Positions 7,201 to 16,022 of a stretch of 25,439 nucleotides of DNA are shown here, piece by piece; within the stretch, counting starts at the first letter, position 1, and each line of letters opens with the position of its first letter. The notes under the pieces were generated by a model. It had not been told where the DNA came from, did no database searches, and was given only the letters and a program-made list of their open reading frames with translations. Both the position numbers and the translations under genes were made by a program. Source of the stretch: Flavobacteriales bacterium (GTDB lineage: Bacteria > Bacteroidota > Bacteroidia > Flavobacteriales_G > Salibacteraceae); the NCBI GenBank assembly GCA_003499525.1, contig DNTB01000087.1, positions 16,623 to 42,061 of the forward strand, written 5' to 3'.

Positions 7201-8686
7201 TTATTACACAGTAAGATATGAGTTCACCGATGTATGCTACGTAAGTGGATTAGGAATAGTAAAAGTCAATGGTCCTTATGATTTTGATTTTATTGATAAC
7301 GTTCGGGAAGTCTGTGTAGGTGACAGTATAATTCTTGACAGCAACTTCGTGTTAGCACAAGACACCTTTATCGGTGATGGGCCAGTGATAGCTACCTGGA
7401 GCAGCCTTGACTCTACCATTACCAATGAAACCACAGGCGTTTTTGATGCCACGGGGTTAACGCCGGGTGATTATTCTGTAAGTCTGACCATGTCTGATAC
7501 CAATGGTAATTGCTCTCTGACAAAATCTATGGTTGTTCGGGTAAGAGGAGGAATAGCGCCTGTTATTGCTGAAAACCTGTCCACTTGTCAGGATCTTCAA
7601 TCATTCCTAATTCAGACTACACCATCTCTTTTTGCCCAAGGAGTGAGTTTTACAACCAGCCAGATTTTAAGTGATGACTCTTTGATAATTACCAAAGATT
7701 TAATCAGCGATCAGGGCGTAATCAATCCGAGTGTATATGACCCAGGTGTATGGAGAATTGATGTGGAGTATACCAATGAGTTTGGTTGTGTGGCAACCGC
7801 ATTCGATACTATTTCAATTGGCTATACTCCCCCTGCTCCAACTTTAATTCCTCAGAATTTTTGTGAAGGTGATCTAATTGTGCTTACTGCCAATGCGGAT
7901 AATCCGGATAGTTTGCACTGGTATACCAGCCCCGTTCAGGATGTACTGATTGGTACAGGTGATAGTTTAGATTACATTCAGGCACCAGATTTCAATACAA
8001 CACCGTACGTAACAGTGTACGTGACGGAAGAGTTTGGAGCCTGTTCTTCTCCATTGGTTACACATACCATTAACGTGCGACCAGTGCCCAGCCCGGTATT
8101 TGAAGCATTTTTTAATGACACTTTAACAAAGATGCCCACAAGCTTGTTAAGCAACGCCGGACCAGTGTACATTCTTGCCAAATCTGAAGTAGGGTTCCTT
8201 AAAGCTAATGTGGATCCAAATGACTCACTTTTCTGGAAACTCTACCTTCCAACGGATACAACGGTTACGTTCACGGGAACCGGCCCCAAGGATAGTGTAC
8301 AGGCTTTCTACGATGCTAAAGGGGTGTATGCGGCTGAATTAACTATAAGATCAGAATATGGTTGTCAACGTACCGATGTTGTCGACATCATAGCCATAGA
8401 TGAGATTATTTTCACCAATGTTTTTACACCAAATGGCGATGGAGTCAACGATAAATTCGGCCCAAATTTAATTGGGGTGACTGATAGAAGATTAGAAATT
8501 TACGACCGGTGGGGTAATCAGGTGTTCACTTATGACTACCCGGCTGAAGAACGAGGAGATCAAGGAGTGTGGGATGGAAAAGATCAGCCGGATGGTACTT
8601 ACTTCTACATTGCAACATATACGGATCCCGCCACCGGACAAAATGCCCAAAAACAAGGAACGGTCACCCTTTTAAGTGGTCAGTAA
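4262..8686 (+). CDS. giant T9SS type B cargo surface protein (paralog 1)
   Basis: This 1474-residue secreted protein starts with a signal peptide (residues 1 to about 26, ending in SKA) and a mature start ATHIAGNE. A Cys-rich N-terminal domain (about 27-280) has the hallmarks CIGQDSFLITLNLYRDCSG and WTFSWSSCCRN. Next come Ig-like domains (the first at TYAGEDQIIC, about 398), a jelly-roll-like domain (about 611-800: LYTAAELNAMG ... VIEICFNN ... RPNMRM), then tandem GGIW-x-G-x-GI...GVF-x-P units (about 880-1010) and further Ig-like stretches. The C terminus (1381-1474, FTPNGDGVND ... YDRWGNQVF ... WDGKDQPDGTYFY) is the CHU_C type B sorting domain. Type B cargo crosses the outer membrane by T9SS and is surface-bound or released; adhesion or matrix roles are likely but not shown. 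No PorP/SprF-type partner gene is adjacent. It is paralogous to the next gene. ATG 4262 gives a good signal peptide. Confidence 0.92.
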   Translation: MMKQKYILRFLLLAIITLGGMNISKATHIAGNEITIECIGQDSFLITLNLYRDCSGISAPPTASLSIDNSCGFNVSNVSLQLINPGGTEVSQLCASSIPFSTCNGGSLPGMQQYIYTGIVVLPGICPDWTFSWSSCCRNASVNMLNGLSTFNYIESTYDNSLFPCNNSPTFTSQPIPYVCQNQIVNYNFGVIDPDGDSLVYSFTDPLDGNGVPITWNLGYSATNPINGVVLDPTTGTLTFTPTILGIFNVAVQVCDYDFATGFLKSCITRDIQFVVEPCSNQVPLIDSNGITNFQGTGQLIGEDSIEVCVGNSFSFDILFYDLDSLDSIQMFTNVQSVLDSSVVVSVSGANPATMNISWIANGNAGPLNVFNVTAIDGACPTPGIVFAQFKIFIIPATYAGEDQIICRGTQEAQIEAIGGDTFTWSVIGGDPNIPGSTGDPITPANFSCNPCANPIASPNKTTTYEVVSNLSSGCKNIDTITIFVAPNFNLTVLPGDTTICFTDQLQIEAATDSNFTFFYNWSPSATLSADSISNPIADPEESTTYFVTVVSDSGCTKTGDIYIGLSPPFPENISLNADTLMCIGDTALFEVEFGNISFAQCTTSAISCGQTDTMTLGTGFGLNTPTTYPAIYGNWYWGARHQVLYTAAELNAMGMVDGGRIESIAWDVASIPAGAATTFLNFEIKMGCTSTNDMSTGWQSGLSTVYFTPAYTASTGWNTHVLNTNYEWDGVSNLVIEICFNNSSFTDNLLMRSSTTPFTSVLYYRADNATVCGSTLTTGNSNERPNMRMTYCTNVDLNSLNIAWDPPIYLSNPNSAVTQSYAPTTTSYNVIVSDTFGACADTFSTTLQVFNSLDASFSFDDPYCFTSAPDTGVPTIPGGIWGGAGIIDTILGVFDPSVVGIGTWPVTYAIQTPRGSCFSKDTGFVEVQGFADATVDSAEVCNGAPPITLTAATPGGIWKGVGIVDSINGVFNPNRLIPGYYTVRYEFTDVCYVSGLGIVKVNGPYDFDFIDNVREVCVGDSIILDSNFVLAQDTFIGDGPVIATWSSLDSTITNETTGVFDATGLTPGDYSVSLTMSDTNGNCSLTKSMVVRVRGGIAPVIAENLSTCQDLQSFLIQTTPSLFAQGVSFTTSQILSDDSLIITKDLISDQGVINPSVYDPGVWRIDVEYTNEFGCVATAFDTISIGYTPPAPTLIPQNFCEGDLIVLTANADNPDSLHWYTSPVQDVLIGTGDSLDYIQAPDFNTTPYVTVYVTEEFGACSSPLVTHTINVRPVPSPVFEAFFNDTLTKMPTSLLSNAGPVYILAKSEVGFLKANVDPNDSLFWKLYLPTDTTVTFTGTGPKDSVQAFYDAKGVYAAELTIRSEYGCQRTDVVDIIAIDEIIFTNVFTPNGDGVNDKFGPNLIGVTDRRLEIYDRWGNQVFTYDYPAEERGDQGVWDGKDQPDGTYFYIATYTDPATGQNAQKQGTVTLLSGQ

Positions 8687-8720
8687 AAGGCAACTAAGAA
8701 CAAAGAAACCCGTCATAAAG

Positions 8721-8751
8721 AAAAATCAGGACTCGTCGTCCTGATTTTTTT
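8721..8751 (+). terminator. rho-independent terminator after paralog 1
   Basis: A 12-bp perfect stem (AAAAATCAGGAC / GTCCTGATTTTT) with loop TCGTC runs directly into further T residues. It lies 35 bp past the stop of the first giant gene and before the second, so the two paralogs are probably separate transcripts. Confidence 0.88.
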
Positions 8752-8778
8752 ATTTTAGACCATTGTGAAAATTGTACT

Positions 8779-11700
8779 ATGAAAAGCTTTTTACAAATTG
8801 TCCTAATCACTGTTGCGCTGTCGTCCTTTCTATTTACAGCAGAATCAAGAGCAACACATATAACCGGTGCTGAATTACAATATGAATGTATAGGTAAAGA
8901 CTCATTTCTCGTAACATTGGTATTGTTTAGAGATTGTGACGGAATAAACATTCAGGGCGATGAACCTCTAACTGCGACGAATTCATGTGGAGCTGTTATA
9001 AACTTCGATGTTGATACTGTAGGATCAACAATCTATGAAGTATCTGATGTTTGCACCAGAAGGCTACCTCCTGTTGTTCTACCAGGCCAAGGGACTACCT
9101 GTAATGGAGGCCCACTATATGGAATCCAAATCTACTTTTATCAGGCAATTCTTGATCTGAGTGCATTTCCCTCTTGTGCTGGAATCGTACAAGCTACAGG
9201 AAGTGGGGGTTCGGGGAGTTTCACTTTTAAATGGCCCATGTTTCAAACGGGAAACCAGATGGAAGATATGTGTGCAGGAAATTATCGGGTAACCGTAACC
9301 GATATTAACGGTTGCGAAGCCGAAAACAGCATATCCCTTACTGACCCCAGTACCCTTCGTTTGGTTCCGAACATCACGCAGGTTTCATGCTATAATCAAT
9401 GCGATGGCGCCATTTCAGTCACTCCAATTAGCGGAGCTCCGCCGTTCCGCTACAATTGGGAAAATGGATTCATCGGTCCTGTGCGCAGTAACCTCTGTGC
9501 GGGGGTTTATTCTGTAACCGTTATGGACGGAAACGGAAACCAATACTCCGATTGGATCACTCTTGAAAATCCGGATAGCCTTTCTGTAAATCCTATTGTA
9601 GCATCAGAAATATGTCCTTCCGGATGCAACGGCTCGATTTATCTTAATGTGCAAGGTGGAACGGCTCCCTATTCGTATCTGTGGTCGAATGGAGCCACTA
9701 CTCAAACAGTTTCTTCTGTATGTGCAGGTAACTACACCGCTACCATCACCGATGCAAGGGGCTGTTCGCTGATTGAGAACATAACCGTCACGGGGCCGGC
9801 AACCATGACCTCAGCGGTCTCGGTCAATAATCCCATAACGTGCAATGATAGTTGTAACGGCGACATTTCAATTTTGCTCTCTGGCGGTACAGCGCCATAC
9901 AGGGTGCTTTGGGAAGACGGAAGCACCGATACTTCCTTGACAAACCTGTGCGCCGGTACTTACAACTATACTGTTACCGACACCAATAATTGTTCTTCAT
10001 TTTTCAGTTTCACCCTGACAGAACCCGCAGCAATCAGTCCAAACGCTACCATTGATTCCTCAAATTGTGGATTGGGTAATGGACAGATCTCTTTAAACCC
10101 AACCGGTGGGGTTCTTCCTTACAGTTATGCCTGGACAGGAGTTGTTCCTAACCCGGGGAACAGTTCGTTGGTGTCTAATTTATTTTCCGGCAGCTACACA
10201 GTCACTGTCTCCGATGCTTCTGGCTGCGAGCGCAGTTTCCCGTTTACGGTCAACGACTCAGCCGGACCGACCGACACCAATACTATTGTTGTGCTTCCAT
10301 CCTGCATTGGACAGGCCGATGGAAGTATCAGTATTTCGCCGGCTGGAGGTATTTCTCCCTATTCGGTGGTATGGAGCAATGGAGCAATAGGCAATACAGC
10401 CTCTGGGTTGACTTCTGGTCTCTACTCCGTCACGGTCTTTGACGCTGCCGGTTGCCAATTTGTAAAGAACATTAAACTTAATGATCCAACACCCATAGAA
10501 ACGAATGGAATATTTAGTAACGTGTCCTGTAACGGCCTGTGCAACGGTGGGATTGCTTTGACGCCTTCTGGAGGATCAGGTTCTTACAATATATTATGGA
10601 GCAATGGCTCTACTGCTCCTACCATTGGTAATTTATGCCCGGGAGGATATGGTGTCACGGTAACGGACGGAAATGGATGTTCCGTAACGGATACTTTTAC
10701 AATCACCGAACCCCCTGCTTTGCTCATCGACTCAATTGTTCAAACTAAATTCATCAATTGTTTCGGCGATTGCGAAGGTGAAGCCGTGGTATATGCCAGC
10801 AGCGGTTCTCCTCCTTATAGATACAGTTGGAATACCGGAAGCAACTCGTCTACAGGATACAATCTTTGTGGAGGGGTTAATTCTGTCACTGTTATAGACA
10901 GTCGGGGGTGTGTTGCAACGGATGTTATTACCATTACTGAACCGCCGGCCGTGAGCCTTGCTCTTTCTCAAACGCAAAATGTTGGCTGTAGTGGAACTTG
11001 GCTTTTTGAATGGGATGATTGCTGCAGAAATAATCAAAATATACATAATACTAACACTACTAATATGTATAATTATGCCATCATGAATGCAACACTCCCA
11101 TTAGGTGATTGCCCAAATAGTATTACATTTCCTGGTGATACCACCGGTGGGGCTAAACCCATAGAGTATGTATGTATAGACTCTGCATATTGTTATTTTC
11201 CTCAGGTAACAAATATTTCTGGAGACTCACTGGTTTTCATACTTGCACCGGCATTGCAAGCTGCGAATACTCCAATAATCTATAATCCGACTTACAGTGC
11301 TACGAATCCTATTAATAATATGATCAGTTTCGATTCCATTACCGGTCAAATCTGCTTCGACCCACAAGATCCTCCAGGACAAGGATCATACATTGTAGAC
11401 TTTCTGGTAAAACAATACGACCGAATAACTGGGCATTATAAAGGTGAAGTCAATAAGGATATTCAGTTCATCGCTACGCACTGTGGTAACCGTTCAAATG
11501 CTCCGTTTTCAACGCTTCCTTACCTAAAAAACTTTAGTACTACAGGAAGTGCCTTTTTATCGGATACAACAGAGATTACCATGTGCGAAGGGGACGATTT
11601 CACATTTGAAATGACCTTTTATGACTATGAATACGATAGTGTTCCTGCTCCAAATCCTAGTACCCCATTCATACCAAAGGATTTTCTAAGGATTAAAACC

Positions 11701-14700
11701 AATGTTAAGGACGTGCTGAACGGCCCCAACGTGGGAGATACAGCAGTCGTAAGTTTAACACCTGAAACTACTATTTCTTGGAATCCCCCTACACAGGATT
11801 CCGTTTTAACCAGAACAATTACCATTTCATGGACGGCTCCGGCGAACAGTGCGAAAACTTATATTTTCGGTATAACAGCAGATGATGATCACTGCGATAT
11901 TCCACAAACCACAACTATACCCATTAGGGTTAAGGTTGTTGGAAGTACCTATGCCGGGCCGGATCAAATTATTTGTGGTGCTGAGCAAGCTCAGCTTGTA
12001 GCCGGCGGAGGTAGTGAATTTGGATGGAGGGCTCTGTCCGGCGATTCTATTATAGTCGGGACCAACTTCTCTTGCGACTCTTGCCATAACCCCGTTGCGA
12101 CACCCTCACAAACCACTGTGTATGAGGTAACCAGTGATTTAGTCAGCACCTGTAAAAACAAGGATACCGTTAAGGTTTCCGTAGTGGCCGATTATATTCC
12201 AGTGTCCGGACCCGACACGGTTTTATGTAATCCCGACACTATTCCAATGTGGGCCAGTTCCTCCATTGGTACTTCAGGATTCAGCTACGTGTGGCGGCCA
12301 AAAGCAGGTCTAAGTTCCGATACAGTTCAAAACCCTATTGCAGACGTTCAGCGAACGACAACGTACTTAATAACAATGACTTCTGACTCGGGTTGCGTGC
12401 GGAATACCCAACACACCATCACCGTGCTGCCTCCGTTCCCCAATATATCCCTGACAACATCTCCCGATGATCTTTGTGGTACTCAGGATACCGCTATGAT
12501 TATCGCAGATTTTGGGTATGGAAACGTTACCTGCGGTCCTGCGCAGGCACTTTGCCAAAGCAGTACCGGCTCAATAGATGTTGGAAACTTTACCAGCCCC
12601 ATTATCACTACTGCCAACGGTTATCCTACACCTTATGGAAATGACAATGAATCTGCAAAACACCAGTTTCTCTACCGGGCAAGCGAACTAACAGCTGCAA
12701 ATCTAGATGCCGGCATGATCACAGGAATGGGATTTGATGTTTTCAACACCAATGGAAGCCCGAATTATACGAACTACACCATAAGAATGGAGTGTACCAG
12801 TCTGTCAACTTTTGGGCCGGCGTTTCAGACGGTAACAAATGTGGTGCTGAACAATGCAAGCTTTACCCTCACACCGGGTTGGAACATGCATCAATTTACT
12901 ACACCCTTTATGTGGGACGGGACTTCAAATATCATTGTAGAGATCTGTTTCAATATGCCATCGAGCAATGCAAATGCCTCTGTATATGCTCAAACTACCA
13001 GTTCACCAGCTTTCAATAGTGCCCTCTATGACTTTAGCAATGTGTACAACACCTGTAGCCAGGGGGTGGCCAATACGCCATCATTCGTGCGCCCTAATAC
13101 GCGGTTCGAGTTTTGCGAAGCTATGGATACTGCAGCTTATACCTATTCCTGGTTTCCTAAATACAATATAGCAAGCGACAGTACTTTGAATCCATTGGTT
13201 TGGCCTGATTCCACTACTGATTACACGATCATAGTCAACGATACTTTCGGAGTTTGCGCTGATACAGCATCGATTACTGTATTCTACGGAAGAGTTGACG
13301 CTGGAAAAGACACCACTATTTGCCCATCTGATACCATTCAACTTAGTGCAACCTCCGATGCAATATGCCCCAGCGGAGGAACTACGTATACATGGTTCCC
13401 GACGACAGGACTCTCAAATGCCAACATTAGTAACCCCATGGTGAATACTCAGGTCACACGGACTTATTTCGTTACCTACACTAATGCTTGCGGCTGCACC
13501 TCGACTGATAGCGTAACAATCTTCATCGAAGAGTTCAACCCTCCAGTTACTATTCTCACACCACCCGAATGTGGTTTTGATGATGGTATTATTGAAGTTT
13601 TGGGTTCGGGAGGTTTTAGACCGTACATGTATTCCATTGATAGCGGAAGTACTTTCGTCAATGATAGTATTTTCGATAGTCTTGCTATGGGTTACTACGG
13701 CATCATGATCAAGGATTCACTAGGGTGCTTGTCTGTCATAAACCATGACACACTGGTTAATCCCGGGGCACCTAAAATCGATAGTGTGGTCACAACAGAC
13801 CCTTCATGTTTTGGGCTGACGGACGGAATCGTAAATATTTTCTCTCAGGGAGGAACCCCACCACTGACCTTCTCCGTGGATGACACTAATTTCTTCCCTT
13901 CTAATATTTTCGACACACTCGGTCCGGGGGTTTACCCAATTACCGTGATGGACGATACAGGATGTATCAACTTCCCTCCCGTTTCGGTAGAGCTGTTCGC
14001 ACAACCTGAGATTATTTCGGATACTGTATTCATCACTGATTTACAGTGCTTTGGGGATAGTTCAGGCGTGATTAGTATTACAGCACTCGGTGGAATACAG
14101 CCCCTTCAGTACAGCATTGACAGCGGGTTGACCTTCCAGCCCTTAGGTTTATTTGAAGATCTGCCAAGTGACACCTATTATATTGTTATCAAAGATTCAG
14201 CTGAATGTGCTGTAAAAGCCAGGGCTGTTTTTGTTGATGAACCCCCCGAACTTCTTGTTACTATGGATGTTCAGAACGATACGTGTTATAATGCCTGTGG
14301 AGGGCAAGCCTCAGCGATTGTTACCGGCGGAATACCTCCATACACTTATGACTGGAATGGATATGGGGGCAATACACCCACATCACTATTACTCTGTGCC
14401 GGTAAATCATACCAACTCTCAGTGACTGATGCCAATGGTTGCGATTATATAGCCGGATTTGATATTGATCAACCCGATCCACTCGTGTTTGACTCTCTTC
14501 TCCTTCAAAATCCGAGTTGCTATAGTAGCAATGATGGTGTTATTCAGGTTTTCTCTTCCGGAGGGACCGGTTCACTCAGGTATAGTATAGACAACGGCAA
14601 TAGCTTTTTCTTCAATCCGGTTTTTACCGGACTTGACGCCGGAATCTATGAAATACTCGTGATCGACTCAGGAGACCGGTGCATGAGAGACACCACAGTG

Positions 14701-15993
14701 ATTCTTTCCAAACCAACGCAGATTGTTGTAACACCGGATGATTCCGCTAAAACCATTTGTGCATTCACCTGCACCCCAATAGGCGTTTCGGCGTTTGGTG
14801 GTAATAATGTCTACACCTATCATTGGAATGAAGGTTTATCCGATACTTCTCAACATCTTGTTTGCCCCACAGATTCGATGACCGTGTATACTGTTTTCGT
14901 TACAGATAGTAGTGGTTGTGCCTCGGCACCTACTAGCATAACCATTCTTTTACACGATTCACTTAACATAGAAACTGAAGATGATCAGATTATTTGTCTG
15001 GGAGACTCCGTACTTCTGTTCGCTGATGCATCGGGAGGCACAGGTACTGGATATGGATATGTTTGGTCTCCCTCTGCAAGCATGATCAATCCGACCTCAG
15101 CGGGACCAATAGCCTTCCCAACACAACCCACGACCTATTCCGTAACGGTGAGCAATGAATGTGGGACTACAACAGGATCAGTGTTTGTAGATATCTTTCC
15201 TCAGCCGCAAGCGGACTTCCTTGTTGAAGACACAAATGTTGGGTGTTCCCCATTTGAAGTGACTTTAATTAATCTGGCTACACCTGTACAATTAGCGAAG
15301 TGGACCATTGGCACTGAGATAAGTGCTGTAGGACAAACCGCGCGTATTGCGGGCTTATTGACCGGATCGTATGATGTTAGGTTAGAGGTTACATCTCCCG
15401 ATGGTTGTGAAGATGCAATCGTTAAAGAAGATTACATTGTAGTAGAGCCTTCTCCGGAAGCCATATTTGATATGGCTCCTGATGAGGTGACCAATATTGA
15501 TACTCGTGTAGTGTTCACAGACTTAAGTGAGGGTGAAGTGGTTTCCTGGTTATGGGACTTCGGAGGGTTAAGTACATCTGAGGATCAAAATCCCGAATTC
15601 ATTTTCCTGCCTGATACGGGAGACTATACCATAACGCTTGAAGTGGCCTCACTTCTTGGTTGTACGGACGAAACCTTCAGAATATTGCATATAAGTAGTG
15701 AATTTAACTTCTATGTACCCAACTCATTCACACCTGACGGCGATGGACTCAATGATGTGTTTGCCCCACAGGGTATTGGAGTATCTTCTGAAGGGTATAC
15801 CCTCCAGATCTACAATAGACAAGGCACCATGATATTTGAGAGTAAGAGTCCAAATATTCCATGGGACGGTAAAATGATGGGAAGTGATAAAATGGCCCCG
15901 GTAGGAGTCTACGTTTGGAGGATAGTGCTCAGGGATGCAACTGAGAACACTCAAACCCACGAATACAAAGGGACTATATCACTGATAAGATAA
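8779..15993 (+). CDS. giant T9SS type B cargo protein with SprB repeats (paralog 2)
   Basis: This 2404-residue secreted protein has a signal peptide (1 to about 25) and a mature start ATHITGAE. It shares the Cys-rich N-terminal domain of paralog 1, but here the domain is split. Its first half runs to FPSC133 and its second half resumes at C737-SGTWLFEWDDCCRN. Between them lies a 604-residue SprB array. Then follow an Ig-like domain (TYAGPDQIIC, about 1056), a jelly-roll-like domain (about 1261-1450), a second SprB array (about 1595-2060), an Ig-like domain, PKD-type domains (WLWDFGG at about 2258) and a CHU_C sorting domain (about 2310-2404: FTPDGDGLND ... YNRQGTMIF ... WDGKMMG). SprB-type repeats build long surface filaments; SprB itself is the gliding adhesin of Flavobacterium johnsoniae. 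A role in surface adhesion is inferred. A terminator follows directly. The frame stays open across every junction. Confidence 0.92.
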   Translation: MKSFLQIVLITVALSSFLFTAESRATHITGAELQYECIGKDSFLVTLVLFRDCDGINIQGDEPLTATNSCGAVINFDVDTVGSTIYEVSDVCTRRLPPVVLPGQGTTCNGGPLYGIQIYFYQAILDLSAFPSCAGIVQATGSGGSGSFTFKWPMFQTGNQMEDMCAGNYRVTVTDINGCEAENSISLTDPSTLRLVPNITQVSCYNQCDGAISVTPISGAPPFRYNWENGFIGPVRSNLCAGVYSVTVMDGNGNQYSDWITLENPDSLSVNPIVASEICPSGCNGSIYLNVQGGTAPYSYLWSNGATTQTVSSVCAGNYTATITDARGCSLIENITVTGPATMTSAVSVNNPITCNDSCNGDISILLSGGTAPYRVLWEDGSTDTSLTNLCAGTYNYTVTDTNNCSSFFSFTLTEPAAISPNATIDSSNCGLGNGQISLNPTGGVLPYSYAWTGVVPNPGNSSLVSNLFSGSYTVTVSDASGCERSFPFTVNDSAGPTDTNTIVVLPSCIGQADGSISISPAGGISPYSVVWSNGAIGNTASGLTSGLYSVTVFDAAGCQFVKNIKLNDPTPIETNGIFSNVSCNGLCNGGIALTPSGGSGSYNILWSNGSTAPTIGNLCPGGYGVTVTDGNGCSVTDTFTITEPPALLIDSIVQTKFINCFGDCEGEAVVYASSGSPPYRYSWNTGSNSSTGYNLCGGVNSVTVIDSRGCVATDVITITEPPAVSLALSQTQNVGCSGTWLFEWDDCCRNNQNIHNTNTTNMYNYAIMNATLPLGDCPNSITFPGDTTGGAKPIEYVCIDSAYCYFPQVTNISGDSLVFILAPALQAANTPIIYNPTYSATNPINNMISFDSITGQICFDPQDPPGQGSYIVDFLVKQYDRITGHYKGEVNKDIQFIATHCGNRSNAPFSTLPYLKNFSTTGSAFLSDTTEITMCEGDDFTFEMTFYDYEYDSVPAPNPSTPFIPKDFLRIKTNVKDVLNGPNVGDTAVVSLTPETTISWNPPTQDSVLTRTITISWTAPANSAKTYIFGITADDDHCDIPQTTTIPIRVKVVGSTYAGPDQIICGAEQAQLVAGGGSEFGWRALSGDSIIVGTNFSCDSCHNPVATPSQTTVYEVTSDLVSTCKNKDTVKVSVVADYIPVSGPDTVLCNPDTIPMWASSSIGTSGFSYVWRPKAGLSSDTVQNPIADVQRTTTYLITMTSDSGCVRNTQHTITVLPPFPNISLTTSPDDLCGTQDTAMIIADFGYGNVTCGPAQALCQSSTGSIDVGNFTSPIITTANGYPTPYGNDNESAKHQFLYRASELTAANLDAGMITGMGFDVFNTNGSPNYTNYTIRMECTSLSTFGPAFQTVTNVVLNNASFTLTPGWNMHQFTTPFMWDGTSNIIVEICFNMPSSNANASVYAQTTSSPAFNSALYDFSNVYNTCSQGVANTPSFVRPNTRFEFCEAMDTAAYTYSWFPKYNIASDSTLNPLVWPDSTTDYTIIVNDTFGVCADTASITVFYGRVDAGKDTTICPSDTIQLSATSDAICPSGGTTYTWFPTTGLSNANISNPMVNTQVTRTYFVTYTNACGCTSTDSVTIFIEEFNPPVTILTPPECGFDDGIIEVLGSGGFRPYMYSIDSGSTFVNDSIFDSLAMGYYGIMIKDSLGCLSVINHDTLVNPGAPKIDSVVTTDPSCFGLTDGIVNIFSQGGTPPLTFSVDDTNFFPSNIFDTLGPGVYPITVMDDTGCINFPPVSVELFAQPEIISDTVFITDLQCFGDSSGVISITALGGIQPLQYSIDSGLTFQPLGLFEDLPSDTYYIVIKDSAECAVKARAVFVDEPPELLVTMDVQNDTCYNACGGQASAIVTGGIPPYTYDWNGYGGNTPTSLLLCAGKSYQLSVTDANGCDYIAGFDIDQPDPLVFDSLLLQNPSCYSSNDGVIQVFSSGGTGSLRYSIDNGNSFFFNPVFTGLDAGIYEILVIDSGDRCMRDTTVILSKPTQIVVTPDDSAKTICAFTCTPIGVSAFGGNNVYTYHWNEGLSDTSQHLVCPTDSMTVYTVFVTDSSGCASAPTSITILLHDSLNIETEDDQIICLGDSVLLFADASGGTGTGYGYVWSPSASMINPTSAGPIAFPTQPTTYSVTVSNECGTTTGSVFVDIFPQPQADFLVEDTNVGCSPFEVTLINLATPVQLAKWTIGTEISAVGQTARIAGLLTGSYDVRLEVTSPDGCEDAIVKEDYIVVEPSPEAIFDMAPDEVTNIDTRVVFTDLSEGEVVSWLWDFGGLSTSEDQNPEFIFLPDTGDYTITLEVASLLGCTDETFRILHISSEFNFYVPNSFTPDGDGLNDVFAPQGIGVSSEGYTLQIYNRQGTMIFESKSPNIPWDGKMMGSDKMAPVGVYVWRIVLRDATENTQTHEYKGTISLIR
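9178..10989 (+). repeat. SprB repeat array 1, inserted inside the N-terminal domain
   Basis: Codons 134-737 (1812 bp) hold seven full SprB repeats of about 75 residues plus a C-terminal piece at the start and an N-terminal stub at the end. The stub (LSQTQNVGC) and the first piece (AGIVQATGSGGSG...) join into one further full repeat, giving eight units in circular order. Each unit reads roughly C-x-G-x-C-x-G-x-I, GG-x-x-PY-x-Y-x-W-x-x-G, then LCAG-x-Y-x-VTVTD-x-x-GC. Both edges fall on TGT-x-x-TGGAA (9175-9184 and 10987-10996). Confidence 0.88.
13561..14960 (+). repeat. SprB repeat array 2
   Basis: Six SprB-type repeats cover about codons 1595-2060. Four (units 1, 2, 3 and 5) are of the subtype with YSID-x-G or FSVDD in place of Y-x-W-x-N-G and lack LCAG. 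Units 4 and 6 (YDWNG...LCAG, YHWNEG...LVCP) resemble array 1. The subtype mix argues that array 1 is not a simple copy of array 2. Limits are approximate. Confidence 0.82.
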
Positions 15994-15996
15994 TAG

Positions 15997-16022
15997 AAAG
16001 CCAGGGTCTACCTGGCTTTTTT
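15997..16022 (+). terminator. rho-independent terminator after paralog 2
   Basis: A 9-bp stem (AAAGCCAGG / CCTGGCTTT) with loop GTCTA is followed by a T-run. The convergent kinase-like gene ends inside it: its last codons use the right arm and its TAG stop is in the loop (16008-16010). Confidence 0.85.

Noticed and set aside
9178..10989. The SprB insertion as a transposable element or intein
   Set aside because: There is no transposase, no terminal inverted repeats, no splicing or endonuclease motifs; every part of the block is ordinary SprB repeat.
13561..14960. CRISPR-like or short DNA tandem repeats in the giant genes
   Set aside because: The repeats are about 75 residues long and visible only at protein level; there is no short conserved DNA repeat with uniform spacers and no cas genes.
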